Shown here: piece by piece, positions 1 through 6,050 of the stretch | Layout: every line of letters begins with the position of its first letter | Numbering within the stretch: position 1 is the first letter of the stretch | Assembly (NCBI GenBank): GCA_904420235.1 | Contig: CAJFUS010000224.1 | Coordinates: 1 to 12,234, forward strand | Length of the DNA stretch: 12,234 nucleotides | Origin: Candidatus Neoanaerotignum tabaqchaliae | GTDB taxonomy: Bacteria > Bacillota > Clostridia > Lachnospirales > Anaerotignaceae | Reading direction: 5' to 3' | The notes under the pieces: model-generated | Databases searched by the model: none | Told to the model about the DNA's origin: nothing | Seen by the model: the letters and a program-made list of their open reading frames with translations, nothing else | Position numbers and translations under genes: made by a program

Positions 1-16
1 AATTTAATATATGTTT

Positions 17-949
17 TTATTTATTTTTGATATGTTTTTCTTTTTCTCTGAATTCTGCCGGAGTCATATTCATTATTGATTTAAATGTTTTGTAAAAATT
101 ACTGATTTCATTAAACCCTACCCTTTCGGAAATATAGGATATCGGGTAATTTGTGGTTGAAAGAAGCCCGACAGATGAGAAAATTCTCTTTTGTATAAGA
201 TATGTGAAGGGAGATATTTTAATTGTTCGCTTAAAGCATCGGCAGCACTCGCTTTTGCTTAAATTTGCGGAGGAAGCGATTTCATTGAGAGTTATATTCT
301 TGGTATAATTTTCGTTTATAAATTGAAGCATTATTTTTATTCTGTCCTCGTCAATGGAAACGGAAGTATTGTTTGAACTTATTATGTCTTTGGAATTTCT
401 TATTATGGCAAGCCAAATTTCTCCGATTATATTTTTTTGCTCCAGTTTATAACCAAATTCCTTTTGTTCCTCTGAGTAAATAAGGGCCGGTATTTTTTTT
501 AATATTTGCCTATGCCAGTATATTTTGTTTGTAAATAAAATATATTTAAGGTCTTTACATGATATAACGGGAGAAATATATTCGTTTTCAATTTCTATTT
601 GATTTATTCCGCTTAATATTGACGGATTGAACAAAATAGTAATCATTTGTGTATTTTCTGGGTCGTGCGTTATCGACATATGGAGTATGTTTGAATTGAT
701 AAACAGGCCGTCGTCTTTATTTAACAAAAATTTTTTGCCGTAAAATTCGTATTCCACGGAACCTTTTAAAATATATGCCAGCTGAATTTCGGGGTGCCAA
801 TGGTGCTGGATAACCGGAGATGAATACTTTCTGAAATCGTCTATATAAACGGCTAAAGGCATTAAAGGAGAGCCATGTGGAGCTTTCTCCCTTAAATTAT
901 GTGTAACCTCAACTTCAAGCGAGTAGGGTATGTTTTTAAATTCCCTCAA
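17..949 (-). CDS. AraC-family transcriptional regulator (cupin sensor plus double HTH)
   Basis: DNA-binding regulator, probably ligand-responsive. The N-terminal half (about residues 30-110) is a cupin-type sensor with the histidine-rich stretch HHWHPEIQ (49-56), followed by a LKGSVEYEF-type beta strand. The C-terminal ~100 residues carry the two helix-turn-helices of AraC/XylS proteins: HTH1 about 219-240 (ITLNEIASSANLSKSE) and HTH2 about 267-290, ending in the family signature VGFNEISNFYKTFK then MTPAEFR. I chose the TTG at 949, giving 310 aa, because GGCGG lies 7 nt upstream; a TTG at 964 has no convincing ribosome site. It is divergent from the class III aminotransferase, so that gene is the natural target and an amino acid or amine the natural ligand (inference). 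The gene looks clearly more AT-rich than the sugar-acid genes. The family assignment is firm; the ligand is unknown. Confidence 0.9.
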   Translation of the reverse strand: MREFKNIPYSLEVEVTHNLREKAPHGSPLMPLAVYIDDFRKYSSPVIQHHWHPEIQLAYILKGSVEYEFYGKKFLLNKDDGLFINSNILHMSITHDPENTQMITILFNPSILSGINQIEIENEYISPVISCKDLKYILFTNKIYWHRQILKKIPALIYSEEQKEFGYKLEQKNIIGEIWLAIIRNSKDIISSNNTSVSIDEDRIKIMLQFINENYTKNITLNEIASSANLSKSECCRCFKRTIKISPFTYLIQKRIFSSVGLLSTTNYPISYISERVGFNEISNFYKTFKSIMNMTPAEFREKEKHIKNK

Positions 950-1084
950 ACTATCACCGCCCAAAAAACAGTTAATTACGCTAATATTATAGCATAGCAG
1001 GGCAATATTTTATATTTTTTTTTAATTTTGCTTAAAGTAATATAGTATAAAAAATAAGATTTATTGAAAACAGGAGGGATATGT
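950..1084. promoter_or_regulatory. Divergent promoter region between the AraC regulator and the aminotransferase
   Basis: Very AT-rich spacer with divergent starts. On the minus strand TATAAT (991-986) is a good -10 for the regulator, though no clear -35 sits 17 bp upstream of it. On the plus strand TATAGT (1041-1046) is a candidate -10 for the aminotransferase, but the expected -35 position is only a T-run. A missing -35 would fit activator dependence. A dyad GCTA-N6-TAGC (980-993) overlaps the regulator's -10 and is a candidate autoregulatory site. All of this is by eye and weak because of the AT-rich background. Confidence 0.35.
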
Positions 1085-2431
1085 ATGAGATTTGATGAAT
1101 TATATTCAAAGGTCATAGAAAAATACTCAAACAAGACGCCTTCTTCTTCAAAGGCATACACGGAAGCAAAAAAATATATGACAGGCGGAGAAACAAGATC
1201 CATTGTATTTTTTAACCCATATCCTCTTACAATTGATTACGGAAAAGGGGCATATCTTTACGACCTTGACGGAAACAAATACATTGATTTTTTAAATAAC
1301 TATACATCTATGATTCACGGCCACGCAAATCCAAATATTCTTGAGGCCGCGCATAAGGCTATTGATAAGGGAGTGTGTTACGGTTCGGCCATAGGGGAAC
1401 AGGTTGAGCTTGCCAAAATGCTTTGCGAGAGAGTTCCGTCATTTGAAAGAGTTCGGTTTTGCAATTCCGGAACCGAAGCCGTACTTTTTGCAATACGTGC
1501 GGCAAACGCATATACGGGGAAATCGGCTATTATTAAGATGGAGGGCTGTTTCCACGGTTCAATAGATTTGGTTGAACATTCCATTGCGCCAAAGCTTCCG
1601 CATCCGGAAGGCGATGCTCCATATCAGGCTTATCCGGATGTGATGGGCATTTCGGAAAATGTTACTAAAGATGTTTATATTGCGCAGTTTAACAATGCCG
1701 ATTCGGTAGAGGATATACTTAAGGAGCATGCAGATAAAATTTCGGCAATAATTCTTGAGCCCGTAATGGGACAGACAGGAGCCATTGCGGCCAAAAAAGA
1801 ATTTATTGTGCGTCTTAGAGAGTTGGCTGATACATATAAAGTTGTGCTTATATTTGACGAAATTCAATGCCTGAGAGTAAGTTATCACGGTGCTCAGGGA
1901 ATGTATAAAGTGACACCGGACATGACAACCGTGGGCAAATGGATTGGCGGAGGATATCCGATAGCGGCATTTGGAGGCAAAAAAGAAATTATGGACGTTT
2001 ATAACCCTCAAAGGCCGGAATATATTGCACAAAGCGGTACATTTAACGGCAATAAGCTTGGCATGGCCGCCGGTATTGTGTCTATGAGGCTGCTGAGCGA
2101 GGAAGCGGTTGATTATATTAACGGCTTGGCAGAGGAACTTTGCAGCGGAATTACGGATTCAATCAAAAAATATAATCTTCCTGTAAGCGTGGCGTGCGCC
2201 GGGTCGCTTATGCACATTCACTTTACAAAAAATGTGCCTACGGACTATGCAAGCACAAAAAATAAATATAGTGATTATAACAAACTGCTCCATATAATGC
2301 TTCTTGAAAAGGGTATATTTGCCGCTCCAAGAGGCTCGATGAATATTTCTACGGTTATGACACATGAGGATATTCAAAGGGCGGTTATGGCGTATGATGA
2401 AGTTTTTAATGAAATAAAAAACATTTTTTAA
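1085..2431 (+). CDS. Class III PLP-dependent aminotransferase (GSA-aminomutase-like, beta-amino-acid transaminase type)
   Basis: Fold-type I PLP enzyme of the class III/ornithine transaminase group, 448 aa from the ATG at 1085; AGGAGG at 1072-1077 sits 7 nt upstream, which decides against the in-frame TTG at 1064. Landmarks: NSGTEA PLP-phosphate motif, GCFHGS, FDEIQ with Asp258 for the pyridine nitrogen, GKWIGGG with catalytic Lys285, and SGTFNGN. The N-terminus (KYMTGGETRSIVF, Arg38) and a late APRGS motif (Arg416) match, from memory, the two arginines of Variovorax beta-phenylalanine aminotransferase rather than classical HemL. A heme role is unlikely: no other tetrapyrrole gene is nearby and the regulator is AraC-type. 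Probable role is transamination of a beta-amino acid or related amine in the cytoplasm (inference). It stands alone, followed by a terminator. Its isoleucine codons favour ATT, unlike the ATA-rich sugar-acid genes. Confidence 0.88.
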   Translation: MRFDELYSKVIEKYSNKTPSSSKAYTEAKKYMTGGETRSIVFFNPYPLTIDYGKGAYLYDLDGNKYIDFLNNYTSMIHGHANPNILEAAHKAIDKGVCYGSAIGEQVELAKMLCERVPSFERVRFCNSGTEAVLFAIRAANAYTGKSAIIKMEGCFHGSIDLVEHSIAPKLPHPEGDAPYQAYPDVMGISENVTKDVYIAQFNNADSVEDILKEHADKISAIILEPVMGQTGAIAAKKEFIVRLRELADTYKVVLIFDEIQCLRVSYHGAQGMYKVTPDMTTVGKWIGGGYPIAAFGGKKEIMDVYNPQRPEYIAQSGTFNGNKLGMAAGIVSMRLLSEEAVDYINGLAEELCSGITDSIKKYNLPVSVACAGSLMHIHFTKNVPTDYASTKNKYSDYNKLLHIMLLEKGIFAAPRGSMNISTVMTHEDIQRAVMAYDEVFNEIKNIF

Positions 2432-2501
2432 TTAATATGAGGATACAGATTAAATTTTATTAGGCATTACTTATAAGGAAATGGGTATATTTTTTAATTC
2501 C

Positions 2502-2532
2502 AAAAAGCGGCGGATTGCGCTCCGCCGTTTTT
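2502..2532 (+). terminator. Rho-independent terminator after the class III aminotransferase
   Basis: Seven-base-pair GC-rich stem CGGCGGA/TCCGCCG (2508-2514 with 2521-2527), loop TTGCGC, followed by TTTTT at 2528-2532. An A-run lies on the other side (2502-2506), so the reverse strand could also terminate the convergent DUF4397 gene. Confidence 0.85.
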
Positions 2533-2586
2533 GGTTGAGTTTGAATTTTAAAATAATATGGCTTTTTGCCAATTTAGAAAATTTTA

Positions 2587-3249
2587 TCATTTTATTTCTA
2601 TATAACTTGAGCCGTCAAGAGGTATAAGAGTTTGAATGAAAGGTTCTCCGTCGGTATAACCAACCATATATGCTGTGTATATGTTGCCGTTTTTAAGAAC
2701 CATGTTTGGATGATATATAACACGTTTGTTTTCATCGGAGGTTTCAACAAGCATTGTGTGTTTGCCCTCCTCAAGGCGCAGATAATCAGTGGCCTCAGTA
2801 AATTTAAGGTCATAAACAACTGGTGTGTCATCTATAAGTACGTTAAGGCTGGTTTCACTGGGCGACAGGTTTATAAACCTCATATGAGCATAATCTTCGC
2901 TGCCTTCAATAAATTTATCCTCGAACACTTCTATCTCAACGTTGGTTATGGGGCCTATTATAGCCGCTGTATATATTTTATCAGGTTCAAGATTAAGGCG
3001 AATGTCAAGGAGCTGTTCCGTATGATTGTCGGCTGGAAACACCTGAACCATGTGTACGCCGGCCCTTGCCGGAATATACTCTGTAAAATCTTCATATTTT
3101 AAATGGCGTATTACAAGTTTTCTGTTAATGTAAATATCAAAACTAATGTTTGGTTCGTTTGGAACAGCGTTTAAAAACCTTATGAATGATATTTGTTTTT
3201 TTTCTGGGTTTGGTCGACACTGGCAGTTATTGTCATCGGGATAGAACAT
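2587..3249 (-). CDS. DUF4397 domain protein with two tandem repeats, function unknown
   Basis: A 220-aa protein made of two DUF4397-type beta-sandwich repeats: about residues 20-99 (starting SFIRFLNAVPNEPNISFDIYIN, residues 21-42) and about 121-201 (starting AHMRFINLSPSETSLNVLID). The repeats share the order RF-N-x-x-P, D-V-x-I, a Y/L-x-x-F core, a G-x-H-x-x-x-V strand and a Y-T-A-x-x-x-G end, consistent with an internal duplication. The start at 3249 is fixed by AAAGGAGG just upstream; the frame stays open further upstream but through the mecA terminator. There is no signal peptide or membrane segment, and the N-terminus is short and cysteine-containing (NCQCRP). Related clostridial proteins are annotated only by domain. 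It is transcribed after the mecA terminator, so probably separately. The domain call is good; the function is unknown. Confidence 0.8.
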   Translation of the reverse strand: MFYPDDNNCQCRPNPEKKQISFIRFLNAVPNEPNISFDIYINRKLVIRHLKYEDFTEYIPARAGVHMVQVFPADNHTEQLLDIRLNLEPDKIYTAAIIGPITNVEIEVFEDKFIEGSEDYAHMRFINLSPSETSLNVLIDDTPVVYDLKFTEATDYLRLEEGKHTMLVETSDENKRVIYHPNMVLKNGNIYTAYMVGYTDGEPFIQTLIPLDGSSYIEIK

Positions 3250-3322
3250 TTTTAAAAACCTCCTTTGCTTTACAATATATGAGGCTTTTAAAAAATTATT
3301 GTATGTACAAATTTTATTTTTG

Positions 3323-3351
3323 AAAAATAAAAAGCCCTTTGTGGGCTTTTT
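3323..3351 (-). terminator. Rho-independent terminator of mecA
   Basis: Perfect 9-bp stem AAAAAGCCC/GGGCTTTTT (3329-3337 with 3343-3351) with a 5-nt loop. On the minus strand the stem's T-run is followed by ATTTTT. It begins inside the mecA stop codon, so the gene and its terminator overlap by 2 nt. Confidence 0.88.
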
Positions 3352-3994
3352 ACGAAAAATTCTCGGCAAGTATCTTTACGGCTGGATTATGTACTATTGT
3401 TTCTCCGTGCTCAACAAGAAAATACTTTGAAAGTACGTTGGAGGCATATTTTGTGCCATACTCGTTAAGAGCGGACTCTATGTTCTCATCATTTTTTTGA
3501 TGCTCAACATCGCTTTGAAGCAGAAGGAAATATCTTTTTTCATATCCGAACAACTCGCTGTATCCTGAGAACATTTTTGAAATACGCATTGAGGCGTTTA
3601 TTACGTCGTCAAGACATATAAAAGAATATATCATAATGTTATCCTCTGAAAGATGAGTGCTTTCAAGATGGGAGATGCCCTTTTTCTTGTATCGGCGCAA
3701 ATCCCTGTTTTGAGATATAAGTGACATGGCGTCGTTTCCGGCGTCATTTTCCGGAAGCTTTGTAACTATAATTATAAGGCCGTCAATAGATATTGGAGTG
3801 GCCTCAACCATAAGAGGTGTGTTGTCAACCTCAAAACCGCACTCGCTGAAGGCCTTTTCCATAAGGTTTCTAAAAAGTTCCTGAACCTTATCGGAGGGTT
3901 TAACAAGTTCTTCTATTTTTATGTTGTTGTCTTTAAGGTCGTTTTTTGTTAACGTAAGCTTAATTTGGTTTTCGCTTATTTTTTCTATTTTCAT
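3350..3994 (-). CDS. mecA: Adaptor protein MecA (ClpC adaptor)
   Basis: MecA delivers substrates to the ClpC-ClpP protease and helps assemble the ClpC hexamer in the cytoplasm; in Bacillus it controls competence. The 214-aa protein has the family layout. The N-terminal substrate-binding domain (about 1-80) begins MKIEKISENQIKLTLTKNDL and includes ELFRNLMEKA and CGFEVDNTPLMVEATPIS. A charged linker (about 82-115) follows, then the C-terminal ClpC-binding domain (about 118-214) with alternating strands and helices (FICLDDVINASMRI, GYEKRYFLLLQ, EYGTKY, EHGETIVHNPAVKIL). The length is normal for MecA. The ATG at 3994 opens the conserved N-terminus; the SD (GGAAGTGAT) is mediocre. It is the only gene between its promoter and terminator, so monocistronic. 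The targets in this organism cannot be read from sequence. Confidence 0.9.
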   Translation of the reverse strand: MKIEKISENQIKLTLTKNDLKDNNIKIEELVKPSDKVQELFRNLMEKAFSECGFEVDNTPLMVEATPISIDGLIIIVTKLPENDAGNDAMSLISQNRDLRRYKKKGISHLESTHLSEDNIMIYSFICLDDVINASMRISKMFSGYSELFGYEKRYFLLLQSDVEHQKNDENIESALNEYGTKYASNVLSKYFLVEHGETIVHNPAVKILAENFS

Positions 3995-4028
3995 GTTATC
4001 ACTTCCAATCTTTTATAGATGTATTGTA

Positions 4029-4057
4029 AGTATAAATAAAAAAACGTTTTATGTAAA
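4029..4057 (-). promoter_or_regulatory. Probable sigma-A promoter of mecA
   Basis: On the minus strand, TTTACA (4057-4052) and TATACT (4034-4029) are separated by exactly 17 bp. The expected start of transcription is near 4022, leaving a leader of about 28 nt before the mecA ATG. Confidence 0.65.
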
Positions 4058-4161
4058 GAGGTTATTATTGCATTATATTTATATAAGAAGCAATTATAAT
4101 TTATTATACCATAATTAAATTATTTTTGATACAGGAAATAATTTAAACCTTTGCAAATTAA

Positions 4162-4361
4162 ACAAGTATTAAAATTACTATTATTTAAATTAATTAGTAT
4201 AATTAATACTTAATTTACTTGAAATAAGTTCAAAGGGCATATATAATTAGTATAAGAAAATATTAAGGCAAATAAAAGGCGTTTTAAAAACGTCATGTTA
4301 AAAGGCAAACTGCTTTCCAAAAATTTATTTTGAGAAAGCGCAGTTAAATGGAGGGGTTCAC
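4162..4361 (+). promoter_or_regulatory. Dyad-rich regulatory region and 5' leader of the UxaA dehydratase operon
   Basis: The 367-bp gap between mecA and the dehydratase holds no gene. Its right half has several inverted repeats: AAGTATTAA (4164-4172) with TTAATACTT (4203-4211); AGTAT-N5-ATACT (4196-4210); TTGAA-N5-TTCAA over the -35 (4219-4233); CGTTTT-A-AAAACG (4279-4291); and a leader hairpin pairing AACTG+CTTTC (4308-4317) with GAAAG+CAGTT (4334-4345) around a 2-nt bulge, ending 4 nt before the SD. Some may be operators or a translation-control stem; the AT-rich ones could arise by chance. Confidence 0.45.
4219..4247 (+). promoter_or_regulatory. Near-consensus sigma-A promoter of the dehydratase operon
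   Basis: TTGAAA (4219-4224) and TATAAT (4242-4247) are separated by 17 bp. Transcription should start near 4254, giving a leader of roughly 108 nt before the small-subunit ATG. Confidence 0.75.
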
Positions 4362-4655
4362 ATGGATAAAAATGCTCTTATGTTAAGACCGATTGACAAT
4401 GTTGCCACTGTTGTAGACGATGTTTTAAAGGGCGACAATGTGTATGTTAATAAGGAAGGGGAAAAGATATGCGTTTCCGCTTTTGAGGACATACCGGCCT
4501 ATCATAAAATAGCTCTTGAAGACCTTAAAACAGGCGACAAGGTTATTAAGTATGGACAGGTTATAGGCGCTATGACTGCTGATGCCGTTAAAGGAAGCTG
4601 GATAAGCCACAAAAATATTATGTCGCTGCCAAGAAACTATGAGGACGAGCTTTAA
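4362..4655 (+). CDS. UxaA-family dehydratase, small subunit (SAF domain)
   Basis: Small subunit of a split altronate/galactarate-type dehydratase; relatives include UxaA, GarD and sulfolactate sulfo-lyase SuyA. The 97-aa protein is one SAF/UxaA N-terminal domain: DNVATVVDDVLKGDNV (12-27), IPAYHKIALEDLKTGDKVIK (44-63), KYGQVIGAMTADAVKGSWIS (63-82), then SHKN (82-85). The family's usual G-H-K is Y-H-K here (His48), and the usual V-H-x-H-N is I-S-H-K-N (His83). It normally forms a complex with the large subunit encoded just downstream; such enzymes remove water from a sugar acid to give a 2-keto-3-deoxy acid in a metal-dependent reaction. GGAGG (4351-4355) precedes the ATG. The family is firm; the substrate is not determinable. 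Confidence 0.87.
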   Translation: MDKNALMLRPIDNVATVVDDVLKGDNVYVNKEGEKICVSAFEDIPAYHKIALEDLKTGDKVIKYGQVIGAMTADAVKGSWISHKNIMSLPRNYEDEL

Positions 4656-4676
4656 TTTTAAAGGAGGAACGTCGTT

Positions 4677-5837
4677 ATGAATTTTATGGGATACAGAAGA
4701 CCTGACGGAAGAGTTGGAATAAGAAATAAAGTGCTTATACTGCCTACATGCGTTTGTTCAAGTGAAACTTGCAGAATAGTTGCAGAACAAGTTGAGGGCT
4801 CAATATACGTTTCAAACCAAGCCGGATGCTCAGAGGTTGAGCAGAACCTTAAAATATGCTACGATATGTATTCAGGCTTTGCCGCAAACCCTAATATTTA
4901 CGCTACTGTTTTAATAGGCCTTGGCTGCGAAGGCTGCACGCCTGAGGAAATGAAGAAAGCCATCGAGGCCAAAACAAATAAGCCGCTTGAGGTTGTTGTT
5001 ATACAGGATGAAGGAGGCACTGTAAACGCTATAAACAAGGCTGTTAAGGCGGCAAGAAAATTTGTTCAGGAAGCCTCACTTGTTAAAAAAGAAGAATGCC
5101 CTATAAGCGACCTTTATGTGGCTCTTGAATGCGGAGGAAGCGACGCTACAAGCGGCCTTGCAGCAAATCCAGTTGTTGGAAAAACGAGCGACATTGTTGT
5201 TGACCTTGGCGGTTCGGCCATAATGAGTGAAACAACAGAGTTTATAGGAGCGGAGCATATTTTAGCAAAAAGAGCCGCAACTCCTGAGATTAAAAAACAA
5301 ATTATAGGAATATGCCGAGATTTAGAGGAGCATTTGGCTAATGTTAACCAAAACCTTAGAACAGGACAGCCTACTCCAGGAAATAAAGAGGGCGGAATAT
5401 CAACAATAGAAGAAAAGTCCCTTGGATGTATATATAAAGGCGGCACAAGGCCGGTTATGGAAGTTCTTGAATATGCTCAAATGCCAACAAAAAAAGGCGC
5501 GCTTATAATGGATACGCCGGGATTTGATGTGGCTTCTGTTACTGCTATGGTTGCCGGAGGATGTCAGGTTGTTATATTCACAACGGGAAGGGGAACACCA
5601 ACGGGAAACTCCATAGCGCCCGTAATTAAAGTTACTGGAAATGCCAAAACTTATGAAAAGATGATTGACAATATAGACTTTAATGCCAGCGTTGTTTTAA
5701 AAGGCGACAAAACTATTGACGAGTGCGGAAAAGACCTTTTTGACGAGCTTATGGAGGTTGTTAACGGAAAGGTTACAAAGGCTGAGGCTTTTGGCTTTAA
5801 CGAATGCTCAATGCAGAGAATATGTAAATTTATATAA
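4677..5837 (+). CDS. UxaA-family dehydratase, large subunit
   Basis: Catalytic subunit of a split altronate/galactarate/sulfolactate-type lyase, 386 aa, as expected when the SAF domain is on a separate protein. Family motifs in order: GYRRPDGRVGIRN (5-17), the cysteine cluster PTCVCSSETC (23-32), GLGCEGC (81-87), ECGGSDATSGLAANPVVG (151-168), DLGGSAIMSETTEFIGAE (176-193), GNKEGGISTIEEKSLG (235-250), MDTPGFDVASVT (278-289) and FTTGRGTPTGNSIAPVIKV (301-319). None is visibly damaged. AAGGAGG (4661-4667) lies 9 nt before the ATG, and the gap to the small subunit is 21 bp, so the two are surely co-transcribed. The kinase/PdxA2 genes downstream suggest a C4 or larger sugar acid, but UxaA-family specificity (altronate, galactarate, sulfolactate) cannot be told by motif alone. 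Confidence 0.88.
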   Translation: MNFMGYRRPDGRVGIRNKVLILPTCVCSSETCRIVAEQVEGSIYVSNQAGCSEVEQNLKICYDMYSGFAANPNIYATVLIGLGCEGCTPEEMKKAIEAKTNKPLEVVVIQDEGGTVNAINKAVKAARKFVQEASLVKKEECPISDLYVALECGGSDATSGLAANPVVGKTSDIVVDLGGSAIMSETTEFIGAEHILAKRAATPEIKKQIIGICRDLEEHLANVNQNLRTGQPTPGNKEGGISTIEEKSLGCIYKGGTRPVMEVLEYAQMPTKKGALIMDTPGFDVASVTAMVAGGCQVVIFTTGRGTPTGNSIAPVIKVTGNAKTYEKMIDNIDFNASVVLKGDKTIDECGKDLFDELMEVVNGKVTKAEAFGFNECSMQRICKFI

Positions 5838-5868
5838 CTTTTGAAAATAAAATATAAGATAATAACTG

Positions 5869-5898
5869 TGTCCCCGTCAATAAATTTTGGCGGGGACA
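5869..5898 (+). other. Strong GC-rich hairpin without U-tract after the dehydratase operon
   Basis: Ten-base-pair stem (5869-5878 with 5889-5898, one G-U pair), core GTCCCCG/CGGGGAC, loop of ten A/T bases. There is no T-run on either side, so it is not a classical terminator. It could stabilise the 3' end of the dehydratase mRNA, be a Rho- or partly acting terminator, or be a copy of a dispersed intergenic repeat. It lies 31 bp after the stop codon and just upstream of the kinase promoter. Confidence 0.6.
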
Positions 5899-5920
5899 GC
5901 ATTAAGGTTAGGCAAAATAA

Positions 5921-5949
5921 TTGACACAATATTTTCTTTGGAATATAAT
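5921..5949 (+). promoter_or_regulatory. Perfect-consensus sigma-A promoter of the kinase-pdxA2 operon
   Basis: TTGACA (5921-5926) and TATAAT (5944-5949) with a 17-bp spacer, an exact consensus. The -10 lies within a 14-bp perfect palindrome (5942-5955). Start of transcription is expected near 5956, leaving a ~95-nt leader with a possible small stem GTTTTTG/CAAAAAC (5990-5996 with 6012-6018). A consensus promoter with an overlapping palindrome would suit control by a repressor (inference). Confidence 0.8.
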
Positions 5950-6050
5950 TATATTGTATATAAATTACAAAATATTATGTAAATTATGGGTTTTTGTGGA
6001 TATTTTTTAATCAAAAACTAATCCTAATTATATTCTGGGGAGTGATTTTT

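Noticed and set aside
1064..1084. TTG start at 1064 for the class III aminotransferase
   Set aside because: The SD itself lies inside this extension, so ATG 1085 is the start.
976..1203. 75-codon minus-strand frame spanning the divergent promoter region
   Set aside because: It overlaps the aminotransferase start and promoter region, is low-complexity in composition, and has no convincing ribosome site.
1559..2032. Long minus-strand open frame inside the class III aminotransferase
   Set aside because: Antisense shadow: no SD, no recognisable domain, and fully covered by a clearly functional gene. The same applies to the other overlapping frames in the window.
3250..3369. 40-residue upstream extension of the DUF4397 protein
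   Set aside because: It runs through the mecA terminator and stop. A strong AAAGGAGG sits just before the ATG at 3249.
3995..4361. Possible small RNA or riboswitch in the mecA-dehydratase gap
   Set aside because: Only simple dyads and one bulged hairpin are visible; no known riboswitch core was recognised, so it is described only as a regulatory region.
5994..6050. N-terminal extension of the kinase (ATG at 5994) that looks like a signal or membrane segment
   Set aside because: It has no SD, lies in the leader close behind the promoter, and the conserved kinase domain begins right after the GTG at 6051, which has GGGGAGTGAT upstream.
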